Assembly (NCBI GenBank): GCA_023015935.1
Contig: JALKAY010000001.1
Span: 372,874 to 436,873, forward strand
Reading direction: 5' to 3'
Length of the DNA: 64,000 nt
Source of the DNA: Flavobacteriaceae bacterium F08102
Lineage (GTDB): Bacteria > Bacteroidota > Bacteroidia > Flavobacteriales > Flavobacteriaceae
The notes under the pieces are model-generated. The model searched no databases, had not been told where the DNA came from, and saw nothing but the letters and a program-made list of their open reading frames with translations. Positions within the stretch are counted from its first letter, which is position 1. Every line of letters starts with the position of its first letter. This document shows, piece after piece, positions 55,753 through 64,000 of this stretch. A program made the position numbers and the translations under genes.

Positions 55753-56796
55753 CTATTTATCAATTTTATAATTTACTAAGTATTTATTCAACTGACCCAA
55801 TAAAATAAAAAACAACATAAGCAAACCTCCTAACAACCCGTATTGAACCGTAAATTTCTTAAATAAATCTCGCTCTTTTATCCCTACTTCACTAAACGAG
55901 GAAACAATGTTTATAATATCAGAAGTTTCTGCTTTTTTCGTATTATTATCAATGAGCTCTTTATTTAATTTCAAACTTTCTGTAAAAAGTTCAATCTCAT
56001 TTGTTTTCTTCGCCCCTTGTGCAAGCGTTATACTGGTACCCGCATCTGATTTCTTTGCCTCGGTGATCATCACTTCATTGTAAATTCGTCGAAGTGTGTC
56101 GACCTCCACCAATGATTTCAATAAAACGGTTTCGTTTTGTTGTAAATTTTGATCGTGTATCTTCTTTTGCGTCTTGAAATATGTATTGTTTTCTATTGAA
56201 TTAATTATAGGTGCTTCAATTTTTTTAAAGATGGTACTATTTAACGATTTTACCAAAATCTGATGGTAACGGTAATCATACATGGTAAACCCCTTCTTAA
56301 AATCTCTAATATCTAGATTTTTGACTGTGGTAGTATCTAGATTTTCGACAAATTCATTAAAAAACTCATATTTTTCATTTTCATTTTCTATAGGTGTGAT
56401 ATAGAAGCCTTTCAAGTCCTTTGCTTGACTTACATCAATTGATAATGATTTAGCGAGTAATACCGAATCTTCCTGTCTGACCAACTCATTATAAAAGTTA
56501 ATATTTTGATATAATTGGCGCGTACTTTTAAAGTTTGGCTCTACCAACATGGTTGAGGTATATATCTTTTCTTTATTAAAATCGAAATAAAATCCTACGG
56601 CTGCACCGACCACCATAGAAATTCCCAATTTAACTGCATTGTTTCTTAAAAACAGCAGTAATACGATGAAGCAATGAAATAAGAATTTAAAAAATTGACC
56701 AATAGAATCAATTATATTTCTAATTCCTTTTCCAATGATTTTGAATACACTCCCTAAATCTATATCCTCATCTTGAGGTGTTTTTTGACTATTCAT
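55753..56796 (-). CDS. Wzz-like chain-length/co-polymerase protein
   Basis: 347 residues with one membrane helix near residues 38-70 and another near 320-338, enclosing a long helical periplasmic part with coiled-coil character. YTSTMLVEPNFKSTRQLYQ after the first helix follows the Wzz/GumC layout. It probably sets polysaccharide chain length with Wzy. The N-terminal 40 residues are polar and acidic and lie in the cytoplasm. Its start overlaps the DUF6909-like gene by 8 bp, so the two are coupled. Confidence 0.75.
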   Translation of the reverse strand: MNSQKTPQDEDIDLGSVFKIIGKGIRNIIDSIGQFFKFLFHCFIVLLLFLRNNAVKLGISMVVGAAVGFYFDFNKEKIYTSTMLVEPNFKSTRQLYQNINFYNELVRQEDSVLLAKSLSIDVSQAKDLKGFYITPIENENEKYEFFNEFVENLDTTTVKNLDIRDFKKGFTMYDYRYHQILVKSLNSTIFKKIEAPIINSIENNTYFKTQKKIHDQNLQQNETVLLKSLVEVDTLRRIYNEVMITEAKKSDAGTSITLAQGAKKTNEIELFTESLKLNKELIDNNTKKAETSDIINIVSSFSEVGIKERDLFKKFTVQYGLLGGLLMLFFILLGQLNKYLVNYKIDK

Positions 56797-58465
56797 GTTG
56801 ACTAAATATTTGTTCTAATATTTTTTGAGTAATCGCATAGGTTGGCCTTACCCCTGAAGTTCCCAAACCACCAGAAGCAAGCGTACTTCCCGTTTTTAAT
56901 GGATTGTCAGATGCATAATAAGCATAACGTACTTTTACATCTTCAGAAATATTACCTCGAATTTTTGACGCAGATTGTATGGCCTTTTGATAATGTGCGC
57001 CTTCCATTTCCAACCCAATTGCATTCCATGTTGAATCGTGAAAAAAACTGAGCAAATTTGTGTTTTGTAATGAAGTGCCTAACACGGTCACCATAGTCCC
57101 TTCATATACATTCACTCCAAAGCCTTCCAAATCCTTTTTCTCCAATTCATTCTTAAAAGGATAATTATCAGCGGTGCCTTCAAATATATGGGCTGATGGA
57201 ATCATAATATCACCTTTATCGCCTTCTAATATCCCTGCTTTTCCCATAATTGATATAGATTTGACCTTCAAAAGGTAGGTTTGCCCATTATTGCAAATGT
57301 ACGGTTTTAAGAGTTCATCCATTGTTTCAAAAGCCTGCTCACCAAAAGCATAATCCATTACAACAAGAACAGGTTTTGGAGTCCCTATTTTTTTTGACAC
57401 AAATGAACTCCCTTTAAAATCAATTTGGGCTGTATCGATTATTTGAACATCAATATTTGTTCCTGAATTATCCTTCTGAAAAACCATCCCGTGTTGCAGA
57501 GCATATTCACGTACCTCTTGTCGAAGACCGACATGCTCTTCTTTACTCAATTGTATATACAAAGAAAATGGGTCTAACTCAATATTTTTTAAAGCATTTG
57601 TAGCATAGAGACTATTCATTACGCTATGCATATTCGCGCTGATAATATGAATAGGTCGGTCTAAAAAATTCAATTCTTCCAACTTCTGTTTTATTGAATT
57701 TGCCCATATTTCTCCATAAATGTGTCGTCCAATCCTTTCTTGCAACGTTGTACTAAACGTAATACTTCTCTTTTGATTTAAAAGATCTTCGTCTAAAGCA
57801 AGTTTACCCATCCAATAAATTGTGTGAAAAAACTTATTCGGATTCTCTTTTTGTGCGAATTGACCCACTGCCCATTTTATTTCTTCAAAAGTCCGGCCTA
57901 AAACATTTGTTAAATGTGTAATAACAACTTCTCGTTGATTATTCGTCAATACACGATGATGAATAACAACGTCTTCTAAATAGTTCCACTCGCGAATAGT
58001 TGTTCCTTCATCATCTAATAAGATTCTATTTTTGATCTTATTCGATTCAATAAATAAAAAAGTTAAATGCGTTAAAATATCGTAAATTTCAGATCGTCCT
58101 CTCGTAATTTCGATATTCATCTGATCCTTATCGATGCGATAACAATTTCGTCTTCTTTTTAAAGGGATAATAGGTTTAAAATGTGAAGATTTATATCCCT
58201 CATCGGCGGTAAGATTAATAAATTGACATTCTTCAATTCCTTCAGGTAAACGATCAATTACATAAGAAAGACCATTCAATTCTGCTTTTTTATCTGCAAT
58301 AAACCCATATATTTCAGGTCGCAAAAGCAAAAGCGCTTCTCGCAGTGTTTCTCCACTAACCCCCATTGGCTTATAAAAGCCTCTATTGAATAAATGCCGC
58401 ATCGTAATATAGAGGCGCTCAATCGCATTAGATGATTCCTGAGATTTAGTTGATTTTTGAGTCAT
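56789..58465 (-). CDS. DUF6909-like protein with nucleoside-phosphorylase-like C-terminal half
   Basis: 558 residues, soluble. The N-terminal half (to about 290) has ERLYITMRHLFNRGFYKPMG and RRRNCYRIDKDQMNIEITRG, which I associate with the Bacteroidota-only DUF6909 family. The C-terminal half looks like a nucleoside phosphorylase/AMP nucleosidase fold: KPVLVVMDYAFGEQAFETMD, IMGKAGILEGDKGDIMIPS, NVYEGTMVTVLG, and GLEMEGAHYQKAI, which resembles the ribose-binding MEGA motif. The substrate is unknown. It is coupled by an 8-bp overlap to the Wzz-like gene and lies 21 bp after the S41 peptidase. Confidence 0.65.
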   Translation of the reverse strand: MTQKSTKSQESSNAIERLYITMRHLFNRGFYKPMGVSGETLREALLLLRPEIYGFIADKKAELNGLSYVIDRLPEGIEECQFINLTADEGYKSSHFKPIIPLKRRRNCYRIDKDQMNIEITRGRSEIYDILTHLTFLFIESNKIKNRILLDDEGTTIREWNYLEDVVIHHRVLTNNQREVVITHLTNVLGRTFEEIKWAVGQFAQKENPNKFFHTIYWMGKLALDEDLLNQKRSITFSTTLQERIGRHIYGEIWANSIKQKLEELNFLDRPIHIISANMHSVMNSLYATNALKNIELDPFSLYIQLSKEEHVGLRQEVREYALQHGMVFQKDNSGTNIDVQIIDTAQIDFKGSSFVSKKIGTPKPVLVVMDYAFGEQAFETMDELLKPYICNNGQTYLLKVKSISIMGKAGILEGDKGDIMIPSAHIFEGTADNYPFKNELEKKDLEGFGVNVYEGTMVTVLGTSLQNTNLLSFFHDSTWNAIGLEMEGAHYQKAIQSASKIRGNISEDVKVRYAYYASDNPLKTGSTLASGGLGTSGVRPTYAITQKILEQIFSQHE

Positions 58466-58486
58466 TAACTAGCAGTCTGCGTTTTT

Positions 58487-60121
58487 TTAGTTTAATATCT
58501 TCTGATACTTCGATTGATCTTTTAAAATATTTACCGCTTCAATCACCGCTTGATCATGATTAACCTTACGAATAAATTCCCCTTTTTTGTAATAGTATTT
58601 ACGAACAATTTCATTCGAAAGAACATCTTTTATCTCAGATTTATTTGGAAGTAATTCTTTAACCTTCTCCTTTTTAATCTTGTTAACTAAAGCATTAAAT
58701 TCATTTTTAATGCTATTCGCATACCCTTCTTTATCAGCCTCTTGCAACAAATCAGCCAGCTTATGATCCGTAGTTGTAACAAACCCACTTCCTTCTTTTT
58801 GTATAAAATCAATAAAATTATTGAAATCAGCCTCACTTAATTTAAATTCATTTGCTGCTGGAATTTGCTTGTGTTCTTGGTAATAATTCACAGCAAAATT
58901 AAAGAAGGCGTCTGAATTTAATAAATCTTTCGTAGCCTGACTTCGTTCAACACTTGCTAATTTTATATCGGGTTCGATGCCTCCTCCATCATATACAGTT
59001 CGACCATTTTTAGTTTGAAATGCATTGCGTTGATTTTCGGAAAATTTAGGAACCTTTCCGTTTTTGTCTCTATGCGTATAATCGAGTTCTTGAATACATC
59101 GACCACTTGGCGTATAATATTTAGCGATTGTCAATTTTAGTTGCGTTCCATAAGTCAATTCGCGATATCGCTGTACCAATCCTTTTCCAAAAGATCGTTC
59201 ACCTACAATAACCGCTCGGTCTAAATCTTGTAATGAACCCGCCACAATTTCAGACGCCGACGCTGATTTATGATCTATTAAAACCACAATGGGAATTTCC
59301 AAATCAAGAGGGTCCCGTTTGGTTTTATAGGTATCACTCCATTTTTTCACCTTCGCCTTTGTTGTAACAACTACTTCATTCTTCGGAATAAAAAAATTGG
59401 TAATTTCTACAGCTTCATTGAGTAATCCACCCAAGTTTCCTCTCATATCTAAGATGAGCTTTTGCATACCTTGCGCCTTTAAATCCTCAAAACTTTCTTT
59501 CACCCTTGCAGAAGCCTTATCATTAAATTTAATAAATGAAATATAGCCAACTTCGTCGTTTAACATTTGATAATACGGCACTGGATCCACATCAATATTC
59601 GTTCTATTTATACGTACATTGACTGTTTTACCTTGGCGTAGAACCGTTAAATTTACAGCTGAATCAGGATTCCCATTAAGCAGTAATTGAGCATCACTCG
59701 GCGGTGTTTCATCTAACGAAATATCATTTATTTTCGTAATTATATCACCCGCAAGTAGCCCTGATTTATCAGCCGGAGATGCTTCATAGGGCTCTGTTAT
59801 TACTAATTTCCCATCAATTATTTTAGTTTCTGCTCCAATCCCCCCGTTCTGTCCATTCGCATTAATACGAGCCCTTTCTACGCCTTGCTCATCATAAAAC
59901 CTTGTATAGGGATCAAGTTCAGACAACATTTTATCAATCGCCACTTCTGTCAATTCCGCAGGATTTGTTTCATCGATATAGTACATATTCAATTCTTTGA
60001 ATAATGTTGTATATATTTCCAATTGCTTAGCCACCTCGAAAAAATCCGATTTATACCCAACAGAAATCGTAATGACAGAGAGTAATAATGCGATTATACC
60101 TAATCGTTTTATCTTTTTCAT
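58487..60121 (-). CDS. S41-family C-terminal processing peptidase (CtpA-like)
   Basis: 544 residues. An N-terminal membrane anchor or signal (about 5-22), a PDZ domain (about 85-165, GGIGAETKIIDGKLVI) and an S41 core. The catalytic Ser lies in KSASASEIVAGS (about residue 285) and the Lys in GERSFGKGLVQ (about 310). A C-terminal helical region follows. It acts in the periplasm on exposed C-termini. The gene starts 4 bp after the rnpA stop. Confidence 0.93.
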   Translation of the reverse strand: MKKIKRLGIIALLLSVITISVGYKSDFFEVAKQLEIYTTLFKELNMYYIDETNPAELTEVAIDKMLSELDPYTRFYDEQGVERARINANGQNGGIGAETKIIDGKLVITEPYEASPADKSGLLAGDIITKINDISLDETPPSDAQLLLNGNPDSAVNLTVLRQGKTVNVRINRTNIDVDPVPYYQMLNDEVGYISFIKFNDKASARVKESFEDLKAQGMQKLILDMRGNLGGLLNEAVEITNFFIPKNEVVVTTKAKVKKWSDTYKTKRDPLDLEIPIVVLIDHKSASASEIVAGSLQDLDRAVIVGERSFGKGLVQRYRELTYGTQLKLTIAKYYTPSGRCIQELDYTHRDKNGKVPKFSENQRNAFQTKNGRTVYDGGGIEPDIKLASVERSQATKDLLNSDAFFNFAVNYYQEHKQIPAANEFKLSEADFNNFIDFIQKEGSGFVTTTDHKLADLLQEADKEGYANSIKNEFNALVNKIKKEKVKELLPNKSEIKDVLSNEIVRKYYYKKGEFIRKVNHDQAVIEAVNILKDQSKYQKILN

Positions 60122-60125
60122 ATCT

Positions 60126-60500
60126 TCAATCTTTAACTTTTTCCATAAATTTAATTAATAAAAGTATCAATTTTTCTTCTATTTGAACGTAATTAGGTAG
60201 CTTTTCGTCTATATAATTGATCATAATAATATGCTTTTTATCTAAATCTTTATAAATAATATGCTTCTGTTGTCTATAGACTTCTCTCATTAAACGTTTA
60301 ATTCGATTGCGATCAACAGCACGTTTAAATTTCTTTTTAGAAACACCAAAACCACATTGAACAACTTGATTCGCCTTGTGATCTATAGGCAAATAGACCA
60401 TTCGAAAGGGGTAAACTAGGATAGAATTCCCATTTGAATATAAAGCTTCAATGAGTTTTTTACTTTTTAATTTTTCTTCTCGACGCAATCTAAAATCCAT
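60126..60500 (-). CDS. rnpA: Ribonuclease P protein component
   Basis: 124 residues of the basic subunit that helps RNase P RNA cut tRNA 5' leaders. The RNR signature is present as KRAVDRNRIKRLMREVYR (about residues 55-72), with the early LRREEKLKSKKLIEALYSNG and VQCGFGVSKKKFKRA segments. The usual partner rpmH is not adjacent; instead it heads a transcript with the S41 peptidase, a pairing I recall from flavobacteria. Confidence 0.93.
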   Translation of the reverse strand: MDFRLRREEKLKSKKLIEALYSNGNSILVYPFRMVYLPIDHKANQVVQCGFGVSKKKFKRAVDRNRIKRLMREVYRQQKHIIYKDLDKKHIIMINYIDEKLPNYVQIEEKLILLLIKFMEKVKD

Positions 60501-60706
60501 GTATTTATCCTATTAGGCTGATGTTTGTATGCAACAATAGTTAATGTACCATTGTTCTAATTGATTAAACTAAATTTTCTTAAATCTACGAAAGAATACA
60601 GTAGAACATAAGGAGGGCATTCAAAATTTTCGCTAAAATAATATGCTGTAAAAATAGTGAATAAAACATTTTGGTGAAAAAGGAAAAATAGAAAGACATA
60701 AATTTA

Positions 60707-60714
60707 TATTTTTG
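60707..60714 (+). promoter_or_regulatory. -7 element deciding the acyl-CoA dehydrogenase start
   Basis: TATTTTTG is an exact TAnnTTTG match. It overlaps the TTG at 60712 that would otherwise be the first start codon, so translation must begin at the ATG 60733, 19 bases after the box. Confidence 0.55.
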
Positions 60715-60732
60715 ACTAAAATAAAAGCAGAA

Positions 60733-61911
60733 ATGTCAAAAGATCTTTTTCAAGCCCCAGATTATTATCAAATTGATGACTTACTTAGTGAAGAACATAA
60801 ATTAGTGCGAGACGCTGCTAGAGAATGGGTAAAGCGTGATATATCACCAATTATTGAAGATTATGCTCAAAAAGCTGAATTTCCAAAACAAATTATTAAA
60901 GGCCTTGCAGACATTGGAGCCTTTGGCCCCTATATTCCTGAAAAATATGGTGGTGCTGGTTTGGATCAAATTGCCTATGGACTCATAATGCAAGAAATTG
61001 AGCGCGGAGATTCTGGCGTGAGATCAACGGCTTCTGTACAATCTTCTTTAGTGATGTACCCAATATGGAAATACGGTTCTGAAGCCCAATGCGAAAAATA
61101 CTTACCAAAACTAGCATCAGGTGAATTTATCGGTTGTTTTGGTCTTACAGAACCAGATCATGGATCCAATCCAGGTGGAATGGTCACTAATTTTAAAGAT
61201 ATGGGAGACCACTACCTTCTAAATGGAGCTAAAATGTGGATTTCCAACGCGCCATTTGCAGACATCGCAGTGGTATGGGCTAAAGATGAAACAGGGCGTA
61301 TACACGGCTTAATAGTAGAAAGAGGAATGGAGGGTTTTTCAACACCTGAAACGCACAATAAATGGTCTTTGAGAGCTTCAGCTACTGGAGAACTAATTTT
61401 CGATAATGTTAAAGTTCCAAAAGAAAATATACTTCCTAAAAAATCAGGTCTTGGTGCACCGCTAGGGTGTTTAGACTCAGCCCGGTTCGGAATCGCTTGG
61501 GGTGCTGTTGGAGCTGCTATGGACTGCTACGACACAGCACTTAGATATGCCAAAGAGCGTATTCAATTTGGAAAACCCATCGGAAGTTTTCAATTGCAAC
61601 AAAAGAAATTAGCTGAAATGATTACTGAAATAACCAAAGCACAATTATTAGCTTGGCGACTTGGGGTTTTGAGAAATGAAGGAAGGGCTACTTCGGCACA
61701 AATTTCTATGGCAAAAAGAAACAACGTAGACATGGCAATCAAGATTGCGCGCGAAGCGAGACAAATTTTGGGAGGAATGGGTATTACTGGAGAATATTCT
61801 ATTATGCGCCATATGATGAATTTAGAGTCAGTAATCACCTATGAAGGCACACATGACATCCACTTATTAATTACGGGGCTAGATATCACTGGATTAAACG
61901 CCTTTAAATAA
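60733..61911 (+). CDS. Acyl-CoA dehydrogenase, glutaryl-CoA dehydrogenase-like
   Basis: 392 residues from ATG 60733 (MSKDLFQAPDYYQ). An FAD flavoenzyme with GCFGLTEPDHGSNPGGM (about 134-150), SLRASATGELIFDNVKVP (about 213-230) and RIQFGKPIGSFQLQQKKLAE. The C-terminal TYEGTHDIHLLITGLDITG holds the catalytic Glu and matches glutaryl-CoA dehydrogenase more closely than short-chain enzymes. It would oxidise glutaryl-CoA to crotonyl-CoA in lysine or tryptophan breakdown. No other genes of the pathway are in view. The following small membrane protein gene begins 2 bp after its stop. Confidence 0.88.
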   Translation: MSKDLFQAPDYYQIDDLLSEEHKLVRDAAREWVKRDISPIIEDYAQKAEFPKQIIKGLADIGAFGPYIPEKYGGAGLDQIAYGLIMQEIERGDSGVRSTASVQSSLVMYPIWKYGSEAQCEKYLPKLASGEFIGCFGLTEPDHGSNPGGMVTNFKDMGDHYLLNGAKMWISNAPFADIAVVWAKDETGRIHGLIVERGMEGFSTPETHNKWSLRASATGELIFDNVKVPKENILPKKSGLGAPLGCLDSARFGIAWGAVGAAMDCYDTALRYAKERIQFGKPIGSFQLQQKKLAEMITEITKAQLLAWRLGVLRNEGRATSAQISMAKRNNVDMAIKIAREARQILGGMGITGEYSIMRHMMNLESVITYEGTHDIHLLITGLDITGLNAFK

Positions 61912-61913
61912 TC

Positions 61914-62276
61914 ATGAAATTTTTATTGATTTTAACTTTTTTACTTGGAAGTATTCCCACACAAAGTCAACCCATTTTTTCTAAAAAAGGACATCCAGAG
62001 CATATTATAGCTGGAACATTAATCGGCGCTGGAATATCCTATTATGTGTTTACTAAAACCCAAAATAAAGTAAAATCATGGATTATTGCTGCCGTTAGTA
62101 CAAGCCTAATAGCCTATGTTAAAGAGGCTGTTGACCCCAAATGGTTTGGGGGAGTGCGAAGTTCTAAAGATTTTATGTTTAGCGCCTTAGGATCTGTGGT
62201 AGGCGCAAGCATGGTTATTCCGCTAAATAGGCGTCCAAAATCACAAAAATTAACGTCTTTTCAAAAAGTGTTTTAA
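61914..62276 (+). CDS. Small membrane protein, YfiM/DUF2279-like
   Basis: 120 residues with an N-terminal signal (about 1-19, ending QSQ), two hydrophobic stretches (about 29-46 and 52-68) and a C-terminal SKDFMFSALGSVVGASMVIP segment. HPEHIIAGTLIGAGISYYVF and a DPKWFGG turn resemble YfiM-type envelope proteins, but the match is loose. It begins 2 bp after the acyl-CoA dehydrogenase stop, so it is probably co-transcribed. The function is unknown. Confidence 0.6.
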   Translation: MKFLLILTFLLGSIPTQSQPIFSKKGHPEHIIAGTLIGAGISYYVFTKTQNKVKSWIIAAVSTSLIAYVKEAVDPKWFGGVRSSKDFMFSALGSVVGASMVIPLNRRPKSQKLTSFQKVF

Positions 62277-62281
62277 CGCAA

Positions 62282-62431
62282 TTAGCTTGCCTTTTTTGCC
62301 AAATCATAACACGGACAACGTTTACATCGTTTTCCTTGTTTAAATTTCTCACAACAAGTCGACTTGTAGGTAGTGCTACTCATTTGCTTGAATCGCAAAA
62401 CCTCCTCGCGAATAGAATAAAAAACAATCAT
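62282..62431 (-). CDS. 49-residue Cys-rich small protein
   Basis: A minus-strand ATG-to-TAA frame of 49 residues with the core STCCEKFKQGKRCKRCPCYD: five Cys (C26, C27, C36, C39, C41) set among Lys and Arg. The CC-x8-C-x2-C-x-C spacing suggests a small zinc-ribbon-like or metal-binding fold. I recall similar short Cys/Lys proteins in other flavobacterial genomes but no function. It lies tail to tail with the YfiM-like gene (5 bp apart), and 62 bp separate its start from the rfbB stop, so it may be the last gene of the rfbB transcript. Confidence 0.6.
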   Translation of the reverse strand: MIVFYSIREEVLRFKQMSSTTYKSTCCEKFKQGKRCKRCPCYDLAKKAS

Positions 62432-62493
62432 ACTATATTTTTAACATTGCAAATATAGCTTATTTAGATTAAATAAAAATAATGAAGCATAAA

Positions 62494-63543
62494 TTATCCG
62501 TACATTTTTTTATAGTAGGTTTGGTATGCTCCTGAGGTTACATTACTAAGCCATTTTTCATTTTCCAAATACCAATCAATGGTTTTTGACAACCCTTCTT
62601 CAAAGGTAACCGTGGGCTTCCAACCAAGTTCCCGATTGAGTTTTGTTGCGTCAATGGCATATCTTCTATCATGGCCTGCACGATCCTTTACATACGTAAT
62701 CAATTTTTCGGAGGTCCCAGGAGCTTGATTGAGTTTTATATCCATTTGGGCACAAAGCAATTTAATCAAGTCAATATTGGTCCACTCATTAAATCCACCA
62801 ATATTATAAGTTTCTCCAGGAATTCCTTTATGAAAAATTAAATCTATCGCCTTTGCATGATCTTCTACATAAAGCCAATCTCTAGTGTATTTTCCATCCC
62901 CATAAACTGGCAAGGACTTCTTCGACTTTATATTGTTAATAAATAAAGGAATTAGCTTTTCTGGAAATTGATTTGCACCATAATTATTCGAGCAATTGCT
63001 AATTATAAACGGCATCTTATAGGTATTTCCATACGATCTCACCAAATGATCAGATGCTGCTTTAGAAGCTGCATAGGGCGATTGCGGATCATAGGAGGTT
63101 TCCTCCGTAAATAATCCGGTTTTACCCAAAGACCCATACACCTCATCGGTAGATATATGATAAAATAATTTGTCTGTAAAATCACCATTACAGCTATGTC
63201 TAAATCCATTCATTAAATTAGCTGTACCCATCACATTTGTTTCAATAAACTCATTAGGGTGGGAAATAGATCGATCTACATGACTCTCTGCAGCCAAATG
63301 AATTACAGCATCAAATTTTTCCTCTTCAAACAATTTATTAATAAACGCTACATCTTTAATATCTCCTTTTATAAACCGATAATTATCCGATGCCGCTATA
63401 TCTTGAATATTTTCAAGGTTACCAGCATACGTCAATGCATCAAGATTTACTATTTGATAATTGGGGTATTTTTTAACAAAAGTTCGAACCACATGTGATC
63501 CAATAAACCCAGCTCCTCCGGTAATTAATATTTTCTTTGACAT
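62494..63543 (-). CDS. rfbB: dTDP-glucose 4,6-dehydratase
   Basis: 349 residues of an extended SDR. ITGGAGFIGSHVVRTF is the NAD site (about 6-21); HLAAESHVDRSI, HISTDEVYGSLG and the catalytic Tyr/Lys in YAASKAASDHLV follow. RDWLYVEDHAKAIDLI is the substrate-side signature. It makes dTDP-4-keto-6-deoxyglucose, the precursor of rhamnose and other deoxysugars for the surface polysaccharide. It lies 13 bp after the galE-like gene. The rmlA, rmlC and rmlD partners are not in the window. Confidence 0.95.
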   Translation of the reverse strand: MSKKILITGGAGFIGSHVVRTFVKKYPNYQIVNLDALTYAGNLENIQDIAASDNYRFIKGDIKDVAFINKLFEEEKFDAVIHLAAESHVDRSISHPNEFIETNVMGTANLMNGFRHSCNGDFTDKLFYHISTDEVYGSLGKTGLFTEETSYDPQSPYAASKAASDHLVRSYGNTYKMPFIISNCSNNYGANQFPEKLIPLFINNIKSKKSLPVYGDGKYTRDWLYVEDHAKAIDLIFHKGIPGETYNIGGFNEWTNIDLIKLLCAQMDIKLNQAPGTSEKLITYVKDRAGHDRRYAIDATKLNRELGWKPTVTFEEGLSKTIDWYLENEKWLSNVTSGAYQTYYKKMYG

Positions 63544-63556
63544 AGTATAAAATTTC

Positions 63557-64000
63557 TTAGTTTGTATGTAAGGATAATTGCCATTTCCAAGCTGATTGTA
63601 AGGCCTGATCTAAACTGTACATCGGGTACCATCCTAATTCGGTATTTGCCAAGGTAGTATCTGCATAAGCTTCAATAAAATCACCTTGTCGTCTATCTAC
63701 AATTCGATAATTGAGTGTTTTACCAACAATACGCTCAAAACATTTCACAACCTCTAATACAGAACTTCCTTTACCTGTTCCGATATTAAATACTTCAAAA
63801 GAAGATTTTTGTTCGTTTTGTAACAACCTACTCAAAGCTTTTGTATGTGCTCTTGCCAAATCAACGACATGAATATAATCTCGAACAGCAGTTCCATCAT
63901 TCGTAGGATAATCTCCACCAAAAATCAATAATTCTTCTTGTAAACCTGCTGCCGTTTGGGTAATAAAAGGAATTAAATTTAGTGGAATTTCAATGGGTAA
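63557..64000 (-). CDS. galE: UDP-glucose 4-epimerase, C-terminal part (cut by window edge)
   Basis: 148 codons continue in frame to the end of the window, so this is the last part of a larger gene, not a short protein starting at 63928. The PLNLIPFITQTAAGLQ, FGGDYPTNDGTAVRDYIHVV and FNIGTGKGSSVLEVV segments are those of GalE, which interconverts UDP-glucose and UDP-galactose. The N-terminal NAD-binding half lies beyond the right edge. It is followed by rfbB, so the two belong to a nucleotide-sugar operon. Confidence 0.9.
   Translation of the reverse strand, partial: LPIEIPLNLIPFITQTAAGLQEELLIFGGDYPTNDGTAVRDYIHVVDLARAHTKALSRLLQNEQKSSFEVFNIGTGKGSSVLEVVKCFERIVGKTLNYRIVDRRQGDFIEAYADTTLANTELGWYPMYSLDQALQSAWKWQLSLHTN

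Noticed and set aside
1-64000. CRISPR array, prophage, intact insertion sequence or replication origin
   Set aside because: No regularly spaced repeats, transposase or integrase genes, or DnaA-box clusters were seen on reading both strands.

Overview
The window is chromosomal DNA from a low-GC member of the Bacteroidota, most likely family Flavobacteriaceae; I cannot name the genus. Evidence: TAnnTTTG-type -7 promoter boxes with almost no Shine-Dalgarno sequences, a SusC/SusD pair controlled by a FecI/FecR-type sigma and anti-sigma pair, a type IX secretion sorting domain, OmpA with thrombospondin type 3 repeats, DUF4369-TlpA lipoproteins and a HYC_CC_PP family protein. No phage, intact insertion sequence, CRISPR array or rRNA operon is visible.

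Layout. 0-6 kb is envelope biogenesis (LptC, a small membrane protein, a CorC/HlyC-type CBS protein, a PpiD-like foldase, OmpA). 6-12.5 kb holds an AddB-like nuclease, a copper-type P-ATPase with a HYC_CC_PP protein, and a DUF2141 protein. 13-25 kb is a nutrient-uptake island on the minus strand: FecR, SusC, SusD, a zinc-metallohydrolase-like lipoprotein that has lost its catalytic residues, and three TlpA/DUF4369 thioredoxin-like genes. One of these three carries three frameshifts. The ECF sigma gene is divergent from the rest. 25.2-26.1 kb is a repeat- and hairpin-rich spacer ending at tRNA-Ala(GGC).

26-34.4 kb is cofactor metabolism: universal stress protein and adenosylhomocysteinase on one strand; on the other a phosphopantetheinyl transferase, a prenylglyceryl phosphate synthase, a thiamine-binding-type protein, a PnuC-type permease, a NadR-like kinase and ArfB, then a TPP riboswitch before a TonB-dependent receptor. 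Read together this looks like vitamin (probably thiamine) salvage. 34.4-38 kb is a sulfur cluster: rhodanese lipoprotein, CstB-like MBL-rhodanese fusion and SulP transporter. 38-43 kb has an orphan MoaD, an ABC-F protein, a PolB-like exonuclease, a mini-protein with a T9SS sorting domain, and a two-component system.

43-60 kb, minus strand, is a surface polysaccharide locus with closely packed or overlapping genes: Wzz-like protein, Wzx flippase, FkbM methyltransferase, five glycosyltransferases, two O-antigen polymerase/ligase-like proteins and a priming sugar transferase. purD is embedded in it. A DUF6909-like protein with a nucleoside-phosphorylase-like C-terminal half, an S41 protease and rnpA lie upstream. 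The right edge has a glutaryl-CoA-dehydrogenase-like gene, a small membrane protein, a 49-residue Cys-rich protein, rfbB and a truncated galE. These last two make nucleotide sugars, so the sugar locus probably continues past the window.
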